Numbered from the stretch's first letter, positions 1-7,430 are shown. The stretch is DNA of 12,475 bases from Clostridiales bacterium (GCA_019420405.1 JAHZHF010000065.1:1-12475); one strand, 5' to 3'. Translations and numbers: made by a program. The notes: generated from the letters alone by a model not told the origin.

Positions 1-2
1 AG

Positions 3-112
3 ATCTTAGAAGGCGAAGAGGTGTTGTTAAGCGGTGCGCAGGGATTGTTTGAGTGTAAGCGAGTTGCCCTGCTCGCCGCTTTGCCATTAAACAACTCTTC
101 GGCTTCTTAGAT
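3..112. repeat. Long imperfect hairpin (about 110 nt), possible structured RNA or dispersed palindromic repeat
   Basis: The outer arms 3-20 and 95-112 are complementary at 16 of 18 positions. TTGTT (24-28) can pair with AACAA (90-94). The inner arms 29-43 and 67-81 pair through AAGCGG/CCGCTT and GCAGGG/CCCTGC around a 3-nt internal loop, leaving a loop at 44-66. An alternative short stem, GCGAG (59-63) with CTCGC (72-76), would compete with the inner stem. No reading frame covers the element. Read on the - strand, it lies directly downstream of the 91-bp element at 144-234, so the two could form one transcribed unit. It could also be a REP-like repeat, a terminator region or a decayed mobile-element end. 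The structure is seen in the sequence; a function is not. Confidence 0.6.
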
Positions 113-143
113 TCTTCCCAGATTCCGGAACGAAGCATGTAAC

Positions 144-234
144 GCCTGTTCCCTTCATCAGAATACGATTTTCAAAACGTCCCGCCCCGCTTCCGGACGT
201 ATTTAACAGAAAATGTTAGTGCACTAAATAGCTG
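144..234 (-). repeat. Left copy of 91-bp inverted element
   Basis: Read on the - strand, this stretch aligns without gaps to 12336-12426 on the + strand, with about four in five bases identical by eye. The most conserved block is CGTCCGGAAGCGGGGCGG followed by ACGTTT. It contains a 12-bp perfect palindrome, TTAGTGCACTAA (216-227), and a stem ACGTCC/GGACGT (177-182 with 195-200) around a GC-rich loop. On the - strand that stem is followed by TTTTG. The copies point outward from the interval. No transposase or integrase is seen. It may be a conserved regulatory or RNA-coding element, or an end of a lost mobile element. Confidence 0.7.
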
Positions 235-245
235 CATTTCTCACT

Positions 246-275
246 TTGCAATTGAAATCTCCCCCCATTTATACT
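246..275 (+). promoter_or_regulatory. Candidate promoter for the araC-type gene and yaaA
   Basis: A -35-like TTGCAA (246-251) is followed after 18 bp by a -10-like TATACT (270-275). The pair sits about 55 bp before the regulator's start codon and is the best sigma-A-like match in the spacer. The 12-bp palindrome at 216-227 lies just upstream and could be a regulator site. Confidence 0.5.
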
Positions 276-328
276 AAGATTTCTTATAGGCAGATACTGA
301 CCGAAAAACGAAGGGAGCACCGCACCTC

Positions 329-1183
329 ATGGATCATGCGCTTTTTCTATCTCAATCCAGCATATATGGCGGACATTATTCGATTACAAAACGCGATGCT
401 TTGCATGAATTTTCTCAACCGCTTCATTTTCATGATTTCTATGAGGTTCAGTTTTACCTTTCCGATGAAGAGAACGCAAACATCGGGGAAATTACAGTTA
501 ATGGGAAAACCTGTCCTTTGACACACGGCTGTCTTGTCCTGATCAACATGTTTTCACCGCATCAGGTTCATATCACGACTCAAAAGCCTTATGTAAGATA
601 CTGTATTTCCTTTGATTCCAGTCTCCTGCTTTTTGCGTGTTCAGAGAGCGCGAATCTGTTTTCCGTATTTTCCGGCTGTATGAATCCTGCAGTTTCAAAA
701 TCTCTGATGCCTTCTCAAATCAATACTTTTATTCAGATCTACGCCCGCCATGAGAATCTGAATCTGAGAAACGGCAGGGATATTATGGAGAAATCCATCA
801 TTCTGGAAATCTTCGCCCACATTTACGATATTTTTTATGATGGTCGGGAAATAAAACCGGAAGACTCACGGAACATGCAGGTTGTAACAAAGCTGATCGG
901 ATATATTGACGAACATATTTCCGAAGATCTTTCCCTTGAAACTCTGGCAGCATATGCCAGCTTCAGTACATACTATCTGAACCGCGTGTTCAAGCATTAT
1001 ACCGGGACAACTTTAAACAGATATATTATAACAAAGCGTATTGACCGGGCGAAGCTGCTTCTGAAAAGCGCCGTTCCTGTCACAAATATCAACAAAGAAA
1101 TCGGTTACGACAGCTACAGCCATTTTTACCGTACTTTCAAAAAAGTCACCGGAATGAGCCCAACCGAATATAAGAAAGGATAA
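329..1183 (+). CDS. AraC family transcriptional regulator with N-terminal cupin domain
   Basis: This 284-residue protein has the standard AraC-family layout. A cupin-like sensor half contains HFHDFYEV (33-40), typical of the AraC ligand-binding barrel. The DNA-binding half (about 187-284) carries two helix-turn-helix units: the first around LSLETLAAYASFSTYYLNRV (201-220), the second around INKEIGYDSYSHFYRTFKKV (254-273), ending in the family signature GMSPTEYKK. It is a cytoplasmic one-component regulator, and members of this type often sense sugars or related small molecules. The ligand cannot be told from sequence, and no sugar operon is adjacent. AGGGAG lies 12-17 bp before the ATG. Only 4 bp separate its stop from yaaA, so the two are probably co-transcribed and translationally coupled. 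The protein looks full length and intact. Confidence 0.92.
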   Translation: MDHALFLSQSSIYGGHYSITKRDALHEFSQPLHFHDFYEVQFYLSDEENANIGEITVNGKTCPLTHGCLVLINMFSPHQVHITTQKPYVRYCISFDSSLLLFACSESANLFSVFSGCMNPAVSKSLMPSQINTFIQIYARHENLNLRNGRDIMEKSIILEIFAHIYDIFYDGREIKPEDSRNMQVVTKLIGYIDEHISEDLSLETLAAYASFSTYYLNRVFKHYTGTTLNRYIITKRIDRAKLLLKSAVPVTNINKEIGYDSYSHFYRTFKKVTGMSPTEYKKG

Positions 1184-1187
1184 CACT

Positions 1188-1961
1188 ATGCTGAAAATCA
1201 TCATTTCCCCCGCCAAAAAAATGAACCTCACTGAGGATTATCCCTGCCCCCTGACTTCACCGGTCTTCCTGGACCGTGCGCTTGACCTTCACAGCACGCT
1301 GAAAAGCATGGAACTGTCTGATCTGAAATCGCTCTGGAAATGCAGTGACAAACTGGCAGAGCAGAACTTTGAACGTCTCTCACAGTTCTCACCGGAGCGT
1401 GCCCTTTCCCCCGCACTGCTCGCCTATGAGGGCATCCAGTATCAGCACATCGCTCCATCTGTATTCACAGACGCCCAGTGGAATTACGTTTCCGAACACC
1501 TGCGTATCCTTTCCGGCTTCTATGGAATCCTTCGACCCACAGACAGCGTCATTCCATACCGTCTGGAAATGCAGGCAAAACTTAAAACCTCTTATGGGAA
1601 AGATCTGTATGATTACTGGAGCAGTTCTCTGTATGAAGAACTGATAAGTGAAGGCATGACCGGGCTGGTCAATCTCGCCTCAGGAGAATACAGCAAAGCT
1701 GTCCTTCCATACCTTGATCCTTTTACAGGTTCTGACAACTCACAACACATATGCTGTGTCACCTGCATTTTCGGAGAACTTACAGAAGGAAAGATAAAAG
1801 TGAAAGGCACCCAGGCCAAGATCGCCCGGGGTGAAATGGTTCGCTGGATGGCAGAAAAACAGATCAGAACTACCGGTGAGATTCGCGAATTCCATGCGCT
1901 GGGTTATCAGTTCCGGGAAGACCTCTCACGGGCTGACGAATATGTTTTTATCCGGGCTTAA
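1188..1961 (+). CDS. yaaA: YaaA family peroxide-stress protein (UPF0246)
   Basis: The protein has 257 residues, the normal length of the YaaA/DUF328 family. Family motifs are seen in order: ISPAKKM near the N-terminus (6-12), SGFYGILRPTD (109-119) followed by IPYRLEM, LASGEYSKAV (163-172), and KGTQAKIARGEMVRWM (about 206-221). E. coli YaaA is a cytoplasmic DNA-binding protein that lowers free intracellular iron and protects DNA and proteins during hydrogen peroxide stress; that role is taken from the family. The start follows the AraC-type gene by 4 bp, and the AAAGGA over the upstream stop codon serves as ribosome site. No OxyR or PerR box was identified, so expression probably depends on the upstream gene's promoter. 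It converges on the amidohydrolase gene with a 45-bp gap. Confidence 0.93.
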   Translation: MLKIIISPAKKMNLTEDYPCPLTSPVFLDRALDLHSTLKSMELSDLKSLWKCSDKLAEQNFERLSQFSPERALSPALLAYEGIQYQHIAPSVFTDAQWNYVSEHLRILSGFYGILRPTDSVIPYRLEMQAKLKTSYGKDLYDYWSSSLYEELISEGMTGLVNLASGEYSKAVLPYLDPFTGSDNSQHICCVTCIFGELTEGKIKVKGTQAKIARGEMVRWMAEKQIRTTGEIREFHALGYQFREDLSRADEYVFIRA

Positions 1962-2006
1962 CTTGCATATATTCGTCTCGGCCTCTGCCAGCCCGTTACA
2001 GGGCCC

Positions 2007-3269
2007 TTACATCTCGCGCCACGCCCGCTCAAGAATATCCGGTTCTGTCATCAGCCGGTATGCCCCTGCTGCCATGCACCGGGCTGCATAGACCATACCT
2101 TTCTGCCCTATACTCATCCCTGCCTGGGCTGTCGCGGCCCAGTGGTGGAGCGGCGTTCCTTTACACATACAGGCTGCACTCAGCATGACAGTCGGTACAG
2201 TATGGCTCACATCTGAAACATCTGTGCCGATTGCCAGGGGGACTGGCTTGTCCTCCAGAGGTTCCAGTCCTTCGAAATACCTGCCGGCGTTATCCAGCCC
2301 GGCATTTTGGCTGATCTCCGCCGCAAACTTTATTTCCGCTTCCGTATAGGAAGGCGTCGGGATCTTCTCCATCTCTTCATAAAAGACTCCGGCAAGTGTG
2401 CGGTTTACCTTCATTTCCTTATTGCATGTCACCCGCTCAATCTCCACCCGGGTTCCGGTCATCATGGCGGCTCCCCTTGCACAGTTATCCACCCGCTCCG
2501 AAGCGTCCTCCGTCCGTTCCCACAGATTGGACCGGATAAAATAATTCGTCGATGCAAACGGAGGGACTATATTCGCAGGCCCGTCCGTATTCGTATAGGT
2601 ATAGTGCATTCTCACATCGTCCGCCACGTGTTCCCGCAGATAGTTTACGCCCACATTCATGAGCTCCGCAGCATCCAGAGCGCTGCGCCCCATCTCAGGG
2701 TGCTTCGACGCGTGGGCCGCCGTCCCGTAAAACTTATAGTTTTTAATATCCTGCGCCTGCCAGATATCATAACTCACACGGTTCCGGTCAAAAGGATGCC
2801 AGGTCACAGCCGCAGAAAGATCATCAAAAACCCCCTGTTCATTCATCCGTATTTTCCCAACCACGATCTCTTCCGCCGGACATCCGTAAACTCTCACAGT
2901 TCCTGCAATCTCTTCTTTTTCCATCCGTTCTTTCAGGGCGCAGGCTGCTCCGGCACACGCTGTTCCGAGAAGATTGTGCCCGCATCCGTGTCCTGGTCCG
3001 CCGTTTCCCTGCTGCACGGGCGTGCACTCCTGCGCCAGTCCCGGAAGTGCATCGTACTCAGCCAGAAATCCGATCACTGGTTTTCCGCTGCCCCACTCTG
3101 CCGTAAACGCCGTGTCAAATCCCGCAGTTCCCCAGCTTATGCGAAACCCTTCCGCTTCCAAAAACTCTGCCAGCCTGTGGGAAGACCCGCGCTCCTCAAG
3201 CGACAGTTCCGGATGCGCGAATATATACTCTGACGTCTCTCTCATCTTCTCTATAATCTCTGTTCGCAT
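2007..3269 (-). CDS. M20 family metallo-amidohydrolase, AbgB-like
   Basis: This is a 420-residue cytoplasmic metal-dependent hydrolase of the M20/amidohydrolase family. AHPELSLEE (18-26) is the usual N-terminal signature. Likely metal and catalytic residues are D73 in LAEYDALPG, H94 and H98 in GHGCGHN, E133/E134 in PAEE, H158 in TWHPFD, and H395 in LHHWA. The PAEEIVVGK stretch, the WHPFDRN motif and the GTDVSDVSHTVPT region resemble the AbgB (p-aminobenzoyl-glutamate utilization) branch more than carboxypeptidase or DapE branches. No AbgA partner or AbgT transporter is in the window, so the substrate is open: aminobenzoyl-glutamate, another N-acyl amino acid or a dipeptide. The start follows the MutS-like gene's stop by 18 bp, and its AAGGAG overlaps that stop region. 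The two are probably one transcript. AGGAG is 12 nt from the ATG, slightly long. Confidence 0.88.
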   Translation of the reverse strand: MRTEIIEKMRETSEYIFAHPELSLEERGSSHRLAEFLEAEGFRISWGTAGFDTAFTAEWGSGKPVIGFLAEYDALPGLAQECTPVQQGNGGPGHGCGHNLLGTACAGAACALKERMEKEEIAGTVRVYGCPAEEIVVGKIRMNEQGVFDDLSAAVTWHPFDRNRVSYDIWQAQDIKNYKFYGTAAHASKHPEMGRSALDAAELMNVGVNYLREHVADDVRMHYTYTNTDGPANIVPPFASTNYFIRSNLWERTEDASERVDNCARGAAMMTGTRVEIERVTCNKEMKVNRTLAGVFYEEMEKIPTPSYTEAEIKFAAEISQNAGLDNAGRYFEGLEPLEDKPVPLAIGTDVSDVSHTVPTVMLSAACMCKGTPLHHWAATAQAGMSIGQKGMVYAARCMAAGAYRLMTEPDILERAWREM

Positions 3270-3287
3270 TTCCGTTCCATACTCCTT

Positions 3288-4910
3288 TCAGCGGCAAGAT
3301 GCCCTTATGATCTCCTTCGGAAAACCTGCAAATTCCAACAGCTTCACCGCGTTCTGCGAAGAAGCCGGACCCTCGATAATCCTGTAGTTGAATACAATGT
3401 CATGCTCACCGATTTCCTCGCTGAAATGATAATTAGCATAACTATCTCCTAATAGCTCTGTCAGTTCCTTGTCATGTGTAGCCACCAGCGCGATACAGTT
3501 CTTATCGCTCAGATACTCCAGAATAGCCCTCGAAGCCCGTATCCGCTCCCCGGTATTTGTCCCTCTCAGGATCTCATCAATCGCGCACAGCGTCATCTTA
3601 TCTTCATTCAGACTGTCCAGAATCCTCCTCAGATATTTGATCTCACGGATGAAATAACTCTCTCCTGCCATCAGGTCGTCTTTCACCGCCATTGATGTAA
3701 TCACACTGCACTCCGGCAGAATAAACGCTCTGGCCGCGCAGGTATTGATAGACTGTGCCAGTATAGCGTTTACAGCCACGGCTTTGATAAATGTAGATTT
3801 TCCCGACGCGTTAGATCCGGTAATCAGACAGTTCTTCGTGATCGTCACGCTGTTTGCAACCGGGTCTTCGATCAGAGGATGGTAAAGCTCTTCCATCTCC
3901 ACCTTTTTCTCACCGGTATACTCCGGGAGGCAGTACCATGGCAGGTTTTTCCTCAGGGACGCTGTGCTGACCGCCGCGTCCATTTCCCCGATACATCGGT
4001 ATACTTCAAAATACTCCTTTTCCTTCGCTTCCAGCCTGCGCATCACTTTATTGTAAGTCGTCACCTGCCACAGAGTAATTCCGCCAATGTAATCGGCCAG
4101 GGTGCTCAACAGCTCGCCGGACTCTCTTCCCGCCTGCTGAAACTGGAGGATCCATGCAGCCCTTGTCACCCCGCCCAGTTTTGAAACCGCTTTCTCAAGT
4201 TCCGGGAAAAAGACCTGGATCTCCTTTCTCTTTGCCAGCTTTTTTCCGTTCTTAATGAGGCCAGCCGCCGCTCCCACCATATAGAGTCCCGTTTCATTCC
4301 TCATTTTGACTGTCGTATATATCACCAGGTTGACCACTGCGGTTGCTGCCAGCGGCATTGCCGCCGCGTCAGTCTGAAAGATAAGCAGTATCACAGCCGA
4401 CATCACAAGAAGGATCTGGAGCGCCCGGTAGACCCATACATGTTTGAGCAGATAGATATCCATGCTGTCCAGATAGGAAGGAATGTAGTAGGATGAAGGG
4501 CTCTTTCCTATATCACACAAAAGCTCTTCTATCTCCTCCCGCTCCTTTTGGTTGTTCATGAACATACGAACCCGGCGTTCAAAAAGCTGCCGTTCCTCCT
4601 GGCTCATATGATTCCTTCGCAGTTTCCAGTACAGCACCTCCTCACCTACAGAAGTATCGCACTGGCTGATCCGGCGAAACACATCGTTCATCGACAGATC
4701 GTTCCACGTCACATCATCCACGCCGCTTCCGTCTGACACCACGTCATAGAATCCGCGGATATTCTCGTCCCACTCCTTTGTTTTCGGTGTCCTGCCGAAT
4801 TTTCCACGTATGAAAGCCTTCCGTTTCCGCTTCATATCAATCCAGGATATCAGCATAATAATCTCCAGAAACAGAACAAATACAAAGATACCAACTATCA
4901 CTCCGAACAT
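3288..4910 (-). CDS. Membrane-anchored MutS-family ATPase (MutS-related protein)
   Basis: The C-terminal part of this 540-residue protein is a MutS-type ABC ATPase: Walker A TGSNASGKST (364-373), the MutS-like stretch DDLMAGESYFIREIKYLRRI (431-450), Walker B LCAIDE (451-456) followed by LRGTNTGE, and the switch histidine in VATHD (H489). Upstream is a helical lever/core-like region. The mismatch-recognition domain of MutS is absent. Residues 2-24 form a hydrophobic segment followed by KRKRK, and about 161-202 can form a hairpin of two more membrane segments. It is therefore probably a membrane protein with a cytosolic ATPase. Related proteins are commonly annotated as MutS family mismatch repair proteins in Firmicutes, but a repair role is doubtful without the recognition domain and with membrane anchoring. 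The ribosome site is weak (AAGGCGGTG). It has its own strong promoter and likely co-transcribes the amidohydrolase. Confidence 0.88.
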   Translation of the reverse strand: MFGVIVGIFVFVLFLEIIMLISWIDMKRKRKAFIRGKFGRTPKTKEWDENIRGFYDVVSDGSGVDDVTWNDLSMNDVFRRISQCDTSVGEEVLYWKLRRNHMSQEERQLFERRVRMFMNNQKEREEIEELLCDIGKSPSSYYIPSYLDSMDIYLLKHVWVYRALQILLVMSAVILLIFQTDAAAMPLAATAVVNLVIYTTVKMRNETGLYMVGAAAGLIKNGKKLAKRKEIQVFFPELEKAVSKLGGVTRAAWILQFQQAGRESGELLSTLADYIGGITLWQVTTYNKVMRRLEAKEKEYFEVYRCIGEMDAAVSTASLRKNLPWYCLPEYTGEKKVEMEELYHPLIEDPVANSVTITKNCLITGSNASGKSTFIKAVAVNAILAQSINTCAARAFILPECSVITSMAVKDDLMAGESYFIREIKYLRRILDSLNEDKMTLCAIDEILRGTNTGERIRASRAILEYLSDKNCIALVATHDKELTELLGDSYANYHFSEEIGEHDIVFNYRIIEGPASSQNAVKLLEFAGFPKEIIRASCR

Positions 4911-4924
4911 GTTTTCACCGCCTT

Positions 4925-4946
4925 TTGTATTATTTCACTAATACAA
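4925..4946. promoter_or_regulatory. Candidate operator, perfect 8-bp inverted repeat
   Basis: TTGTATTA and TAATACAA are perfectly complementary arms spaced by 6 bp. They lie between the -10 box and the start codon of the MutS-like gene and overlap the -10 by 4 bp. A repressor bound here would block transcription. The TGTATTA/TAATACA form resembles sites of GntR-type repressors, but no such regulator is in the window; this assignment is inference. Confidence 0.55.
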
Positions 4947-4971
4947 TATCTCCGTTTTAATAAAATGTCAA
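4943..4971 (-). promoter_or_regulatory. Sigma-A-type promoter for the MutS-like gene and amidohydrolase
   Basis: On the - strand a consensus TTGACA (4966-4971) is followed after exactly 17 bp by TATTGT (4943-4948). It lies about 35-60 bp before the MutS-like start codon and overlaps the inverted repeat at 4925-4946. Confidence 0.75.
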
Positions 4972-5013
4972 GCTTCGGGTTCACAATCTTCGGAGTTCAG
5001 ACGCACAAAGCTG

Positions 5014-5805
5014 TTACTCTATTTCTTCTTCCATCCTGCCAAAGCAGATCAGCAGCCCTTCCAGCACTCCGGAGGGTACGATATCCTGCCAGGTATACTG
5101 CCCTGTCCGCTCCGGATTTTCAAAATTGTATACCGATACCAGTTCCTGAAACGGATCAACAATCCAGTATTCACGCACTCCCGCCTTCTGATACTGCATC
5201 AGTTTTCTCACATAATCATGGGATGAATTGCTCTTTGAGGCAACCTCCACAATCCAGTCCGGAGCGCCCAGGCACCCCTCTTCAGTCAAAATATCCGTAT
5301 TGCATATCACAGAAAGATCCGGCTGAACCACCGTCGAATCGTCCCCGAAGAGACGCACGTCAAACGGGGACGGATACACCTCACACCCGCCGCGGTTTCT
5401 CCGAATATGGCTCATAATCTTATACAGAAGTTCCCTGACGAAATACTGATGCTGCCGGCTGGGTGCAGCGAGCATATACAATTTTCCATTGATCAGCTCA
5501 GCCAGGGTCCCCTCCGAGAGCATCCGGATGTCACCGTCGTCATATTTCCGCGCAGTATAAGCATACGGTGTTCTCTCTTCGCGGAGAAGCATGGGCTCTT
5601 CTCTGTCCATATCATAGGAAAATGGTATCTTCTCCCCCTTCGCAAGCACCTGCTCAATCGCAAGCAGAGTGGCATATCTGGGATTTTTCGTCGCTCCGGA
5701 GAATATCTTGTTTACTGTGCTCAAAGGAATCCCCGATAGTTCCGCTATCTCTCCGTTTGTCATCCCACTTTCATTTTTTAACTCTCTCAAATCTTTTATA
5801 TCCAT
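5014..5805 (-). CDS. HTH (Xre-like) domain fused to Uma2 family endonuclease-fold domain
   Basis: Residues about 5-60 of this 263-residue protein form an Xre/Cro-like helix-turn-helix (MTNGEIAELSGIPLSTVNKI, 15-34). Residues about 90-225 form a Uma2 (DUF820) domain of the PD-(D/E)XK nuclease fold. Uma2 motifs are seen in order: LINGKLYMLAAPS, VVQPDLSV (D163), APDWIVEVAS (D173, E177), RKLMQYQKAGV (K191) and EYWIVDP. The putative catalytic acids and lysine are present, so the nuclease fold may be active. The biological role and target of Uma2 proteins are not established. The start is well supported: AGGAGG at 5812-5817 precedes the ATG by about 6 bp. The gene has its own promoter carrying TGGATAT repeats, which suggests the HTH represses its own gene. 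It lies 83 bp after brnQ in the same direction. No methylase, toxin-antitoxin partner or transposase is adjacent. Confidence 0.88.
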   Translation of the reverse strand: MDIKDLRELKNESGMTNGEIAELSGIPLSTVNKIFSGATKNPRYATLLAIEQVLAKGEKIPFSYDMDREEPMLLREERTPYAYTARKYDDGDIRMLSEGTLAELINGKLYMLAAPSRQHQYFVRELLYKIMSHIRRNRGGCEVYPSPFDVRLFGDDSTVVQPDLSVICNTDILTEEGCLGAPDWIVEVASKSNSSHDYVRKLMQYQKAGVREYWIVDPFQELVSVYNFENPERTGQYTWQDIVPSGVLEGLLICFGRMEEEIE

Positions 5806-5831
5806 ATTCCCCCTCCTCGTTCATCCTTATA

Positions 5832-5848
5832 TGGATATTGTATGTCCA
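5832..5848. promoter_or_regulatory. Candidate self-operator over the -10 of the HTH-Uma2 gene
   Basis: TGGATAT (5832-5838) and ATGTCCA (5842-5848) form an inverted pair with a 3-bp gap and one mismatch, lying over the -10 box. Further TGGATAT copies lie at 5883-5889 (+ strand, overlapping the brnQ stop) and at 5798-5804 (- strand, at the start codon of the HTH-Uma2 gene). Four similar half-sites within about 95 bp suggest a repressor cluster, plausibly bound by the encoded HTH. This is inference from sequence pattern. Confidence 0.5.
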
Positions 5849-5865
5849 TTTTTTGAATTTGTCAA
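5837..5865 (-). promoter_or_regulatory. Sigma-A-type promoter for the HTH-Uma2 gene
   Basis: TTGACA (5860-5865) and TACAAT (5837-5842) on the - strand are separated by 17 bp, a near-consensus promoter about 35-60 bp before the start codon. It shows that the gene can be transcribed apart from brnQ. Confidence 0.78.
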
Positions 5866-5888
5866 TATTTTCTTTCCGTTTTTGGATA

Positions 5889-7232
5889 TTACTGTTTTCC
5901 ATTTTTGGTTGCAGCCAGCCCGATCAACAGCCCTAAAACTGCCGGACAAAGCCATCCAAATCCGGCCTCCGCAAATGGAATCACACTCTGGGCTGCACTG
6001 GCCAGAGCATCAATCTGCAGCAAAGCTGCCGTCCGCCCCGGAAGCGCATTCAGGAAATCAACCAGAGCCGCTGCTGCGGTACACCCTGTCACCCATGCAT
6101 ATACTCTTCGGTCATTGCCGTACAGGCTGCCGAACAGCGTCAGCAGGATCAGAGTAATCGCCAGCGGATACAGGAACCGGAGCACAGGCAGGGAATATGC
6201 AATGATCGCGTTCAGTCCCAGATTCGCCACAAGGAAAGAGAGGATACAGAACCCCACACTCCACACAGAGTAGGACGGCCCGCCCGGGAATATTTTCTGA
6301 AACGTCTGTGAACAGCTCGTAATCAGTCCTACCGCTGTTTTTAAACATGCCACAGTGACAGTCACAGCCAGAATCACCGCGCCTGCGGTACCGAAATAAT
6401 GTTCCGCTATCAAAGCCAGTGCTTCCCCGCCATTTTCCGCCGCCGGAAAGATCCCCCGACTCTGGGCGCCCACCACTGTCACAAGAATATAGATCATTCC
6501 CATCAAAAGTGAGCTCAGAATCCCCGCCTTCACCGTATTCTTTGCCACCGCTTCCGGCCGGTCCACCCCCAGCCCGCGAATCACATTCACAACCACAATT
6601 CCAAATGCCAGTCCCGCCAGGGCGTCCATCGTGTTATATCCTTCCAGAAATCCGGTAAAAAAAGCGTTCTCCGCATATGCACCGCTCGGTACAGTCTGTC
6701 CGATCCTCCCCATCGGAGAGAAAAGCGCACGGACGACCAGTATCCCAAGGAAACATAAAAACAATGGGTTTAACACTTTTCCGATCCAGGTCAGAATCTC
6801 TCCCGGACGCAGCGAGAAAAAGAGCACGGCCGCAAAAAATAAGAAGGAGAAAACCGCCAGCACCACCTTCGTCTCCATATCCGCGGGAAGTATCCCCGCA
6901 GCACCGACTTCAAAGGACACCGTAGCGCACCTGGGAATTGCAAAAAATGGCCCGATTGTCAGATAAAGCATACAGGTGAAAAACACACCGTATTTTTTCC
7001 CTATCCTGCTGCTCAGTTCCAAAAGGCCGGCTTCCCGGCTGATCCCAAGCGCTGCAACGCCGAGAAGCGGCAGCCCCACTCCTGTAATCAAAAATCCCGC
7101 TGCCGCTTTCCACATCTCACTCCCCGCAAGCTGCCCCATAGAAGCCGGAAAAATCAGATTTCCCGCACCAAAAAACATCCCGAACAGCATACTCGCCACA
7201 AAAACAGTATCTTTTCCACTCAGATTCTTCAT
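5889..7232 (-). CDS. brnQ: Branched-chain amino acid transport system II carrier protein BrnQ
   Basis: The 447 residues make a hydrophobic protein of about twelve predicted membrane segments, the usual length of the LIVCS family. The N-terminal run VFVASMLFGMFFGAGNLIFP (11-30) is highly characteristic, and GYNTMDALAGLAFGIVVVNV is the second typical family stretch. Members import leucine, isoleucine and valine by symport with sodium or protons at the cytoplasmic membrane; the preferred substrate cannot be read from sequence. AGGAG lies 7 bp before the ATG. The gene is divergent from the MATE gene across a 247-bp spacer that has a 13-bp palindrome. No T-box was recognised in the leader. The gene appears intact. 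Confidence 0.95.
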   Translation of the reverse strand: MKNLSGKDTVFVASMLFGMFFGAGNLIFPASMGQLAGSEMWKAAAGFLITGVGLPLLGVAALGISREAGLLELSSRIGKKYGVFFTCMLYLTIGPFFAIPRCATVSFEVGAAGILPADMETKVVLAVFSFLFFAAVLFFSLRPGEILTWIGKVLNPLFLCFLGILVVRALFSPMGRIGQTVPSGAYAENAFFTGFLEGYNTMDALAGLAFGIVVVNVIRGLGVDRPEAVAKNTVKAGILSSLLMGMIYILVTVVGAQSRGIFPAAENGGEALALIAEHYFGTAGAVILAVTVTVACLKTAVGLITSCSQTFQKIFPGGPSYSVWSVGFCILSFLVANLGLNAIIAYSLPVLRFLYPLAITLILLTLFGSLYGNDRRVYAWVTGCTAAAALVDFLNALPGRTAALLQIDALASAAQSVIPFAEAGFGWLCPAVLGLLIGLAATKNGKQ

Positions 7233-7333
7233 CTATATACTCCTGTACTTTTCTTTCCAACTCTGTAAAACAGCACATCGTCCTCTGCCGTTTATGCCGC
7301 ACGTTTCTACATCTGCTGCCGCCCGGCCACTGA

Positions 7334-7346
7334 TACTATCATAGTA
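7334..7346. promoter_or_regulatory. Candidate operator, 13-bp palindrome upstream of brnQ
   Basis: TACTAT-C-ATAGTA is a perfect palindrome about 100 bp upstream of the brnQ start and about 90 bp upstream of the MATE promoter's -10. On the - strand it contains -10-like hexamers (TATGAT, TAGTAT), so it may overlap the brnQ promoter, although no good -35 with proper spacing was found. The bound regulator is unknown. Confidence 0.4.
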
Positions 7347-7401
7347 CACCCCTCACGAAAAAGGAAGGACAAAAGAAAAGAAAAATCTGTTATAAAACCT
7401 G

Positions 7402-7430
7402 TTGTCTCATTCTATCGGAAAGAGTATACT
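7402..7430 (+). promoter_or_regulatory. Promoter for the MATE exporter gene
   Basis: TTGTCT (7402-7407) and TATACT (7425-7430) are separated by 17 bp, close to the sigma-A consensus. The -10 lies 49 bp before the ATG at 7480. The -35 coincides with an in-frame TTG that would otherwise extend the gene, which argues against that upstream start. Confidence 0.72.

Noticed and set aside
1935..1977. Inverted repeat GACGAATATG / CATATATTCGTC at the end of yaaA as a terminator
   Set aside because: The arms match apart from a 2-nt bulge, but neither side has a U-tract and the stem is AT-rich, so a terminator call is not supported.
2307..3233. A 308-codon open frame on the + strand opposite the amidohydrolase gene
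   Set aside because: It is antisense to a clear M20 enzyme, its product is rich in Arg, His and Pro without recognisable motifs, and it has no ribosome site.
7233..7320. T-box riboswitch in the brnQ leader
   Set aside because: No T-box consensus (UGGNACCGCG-like) and no antiterminator/terminator pair could be found.
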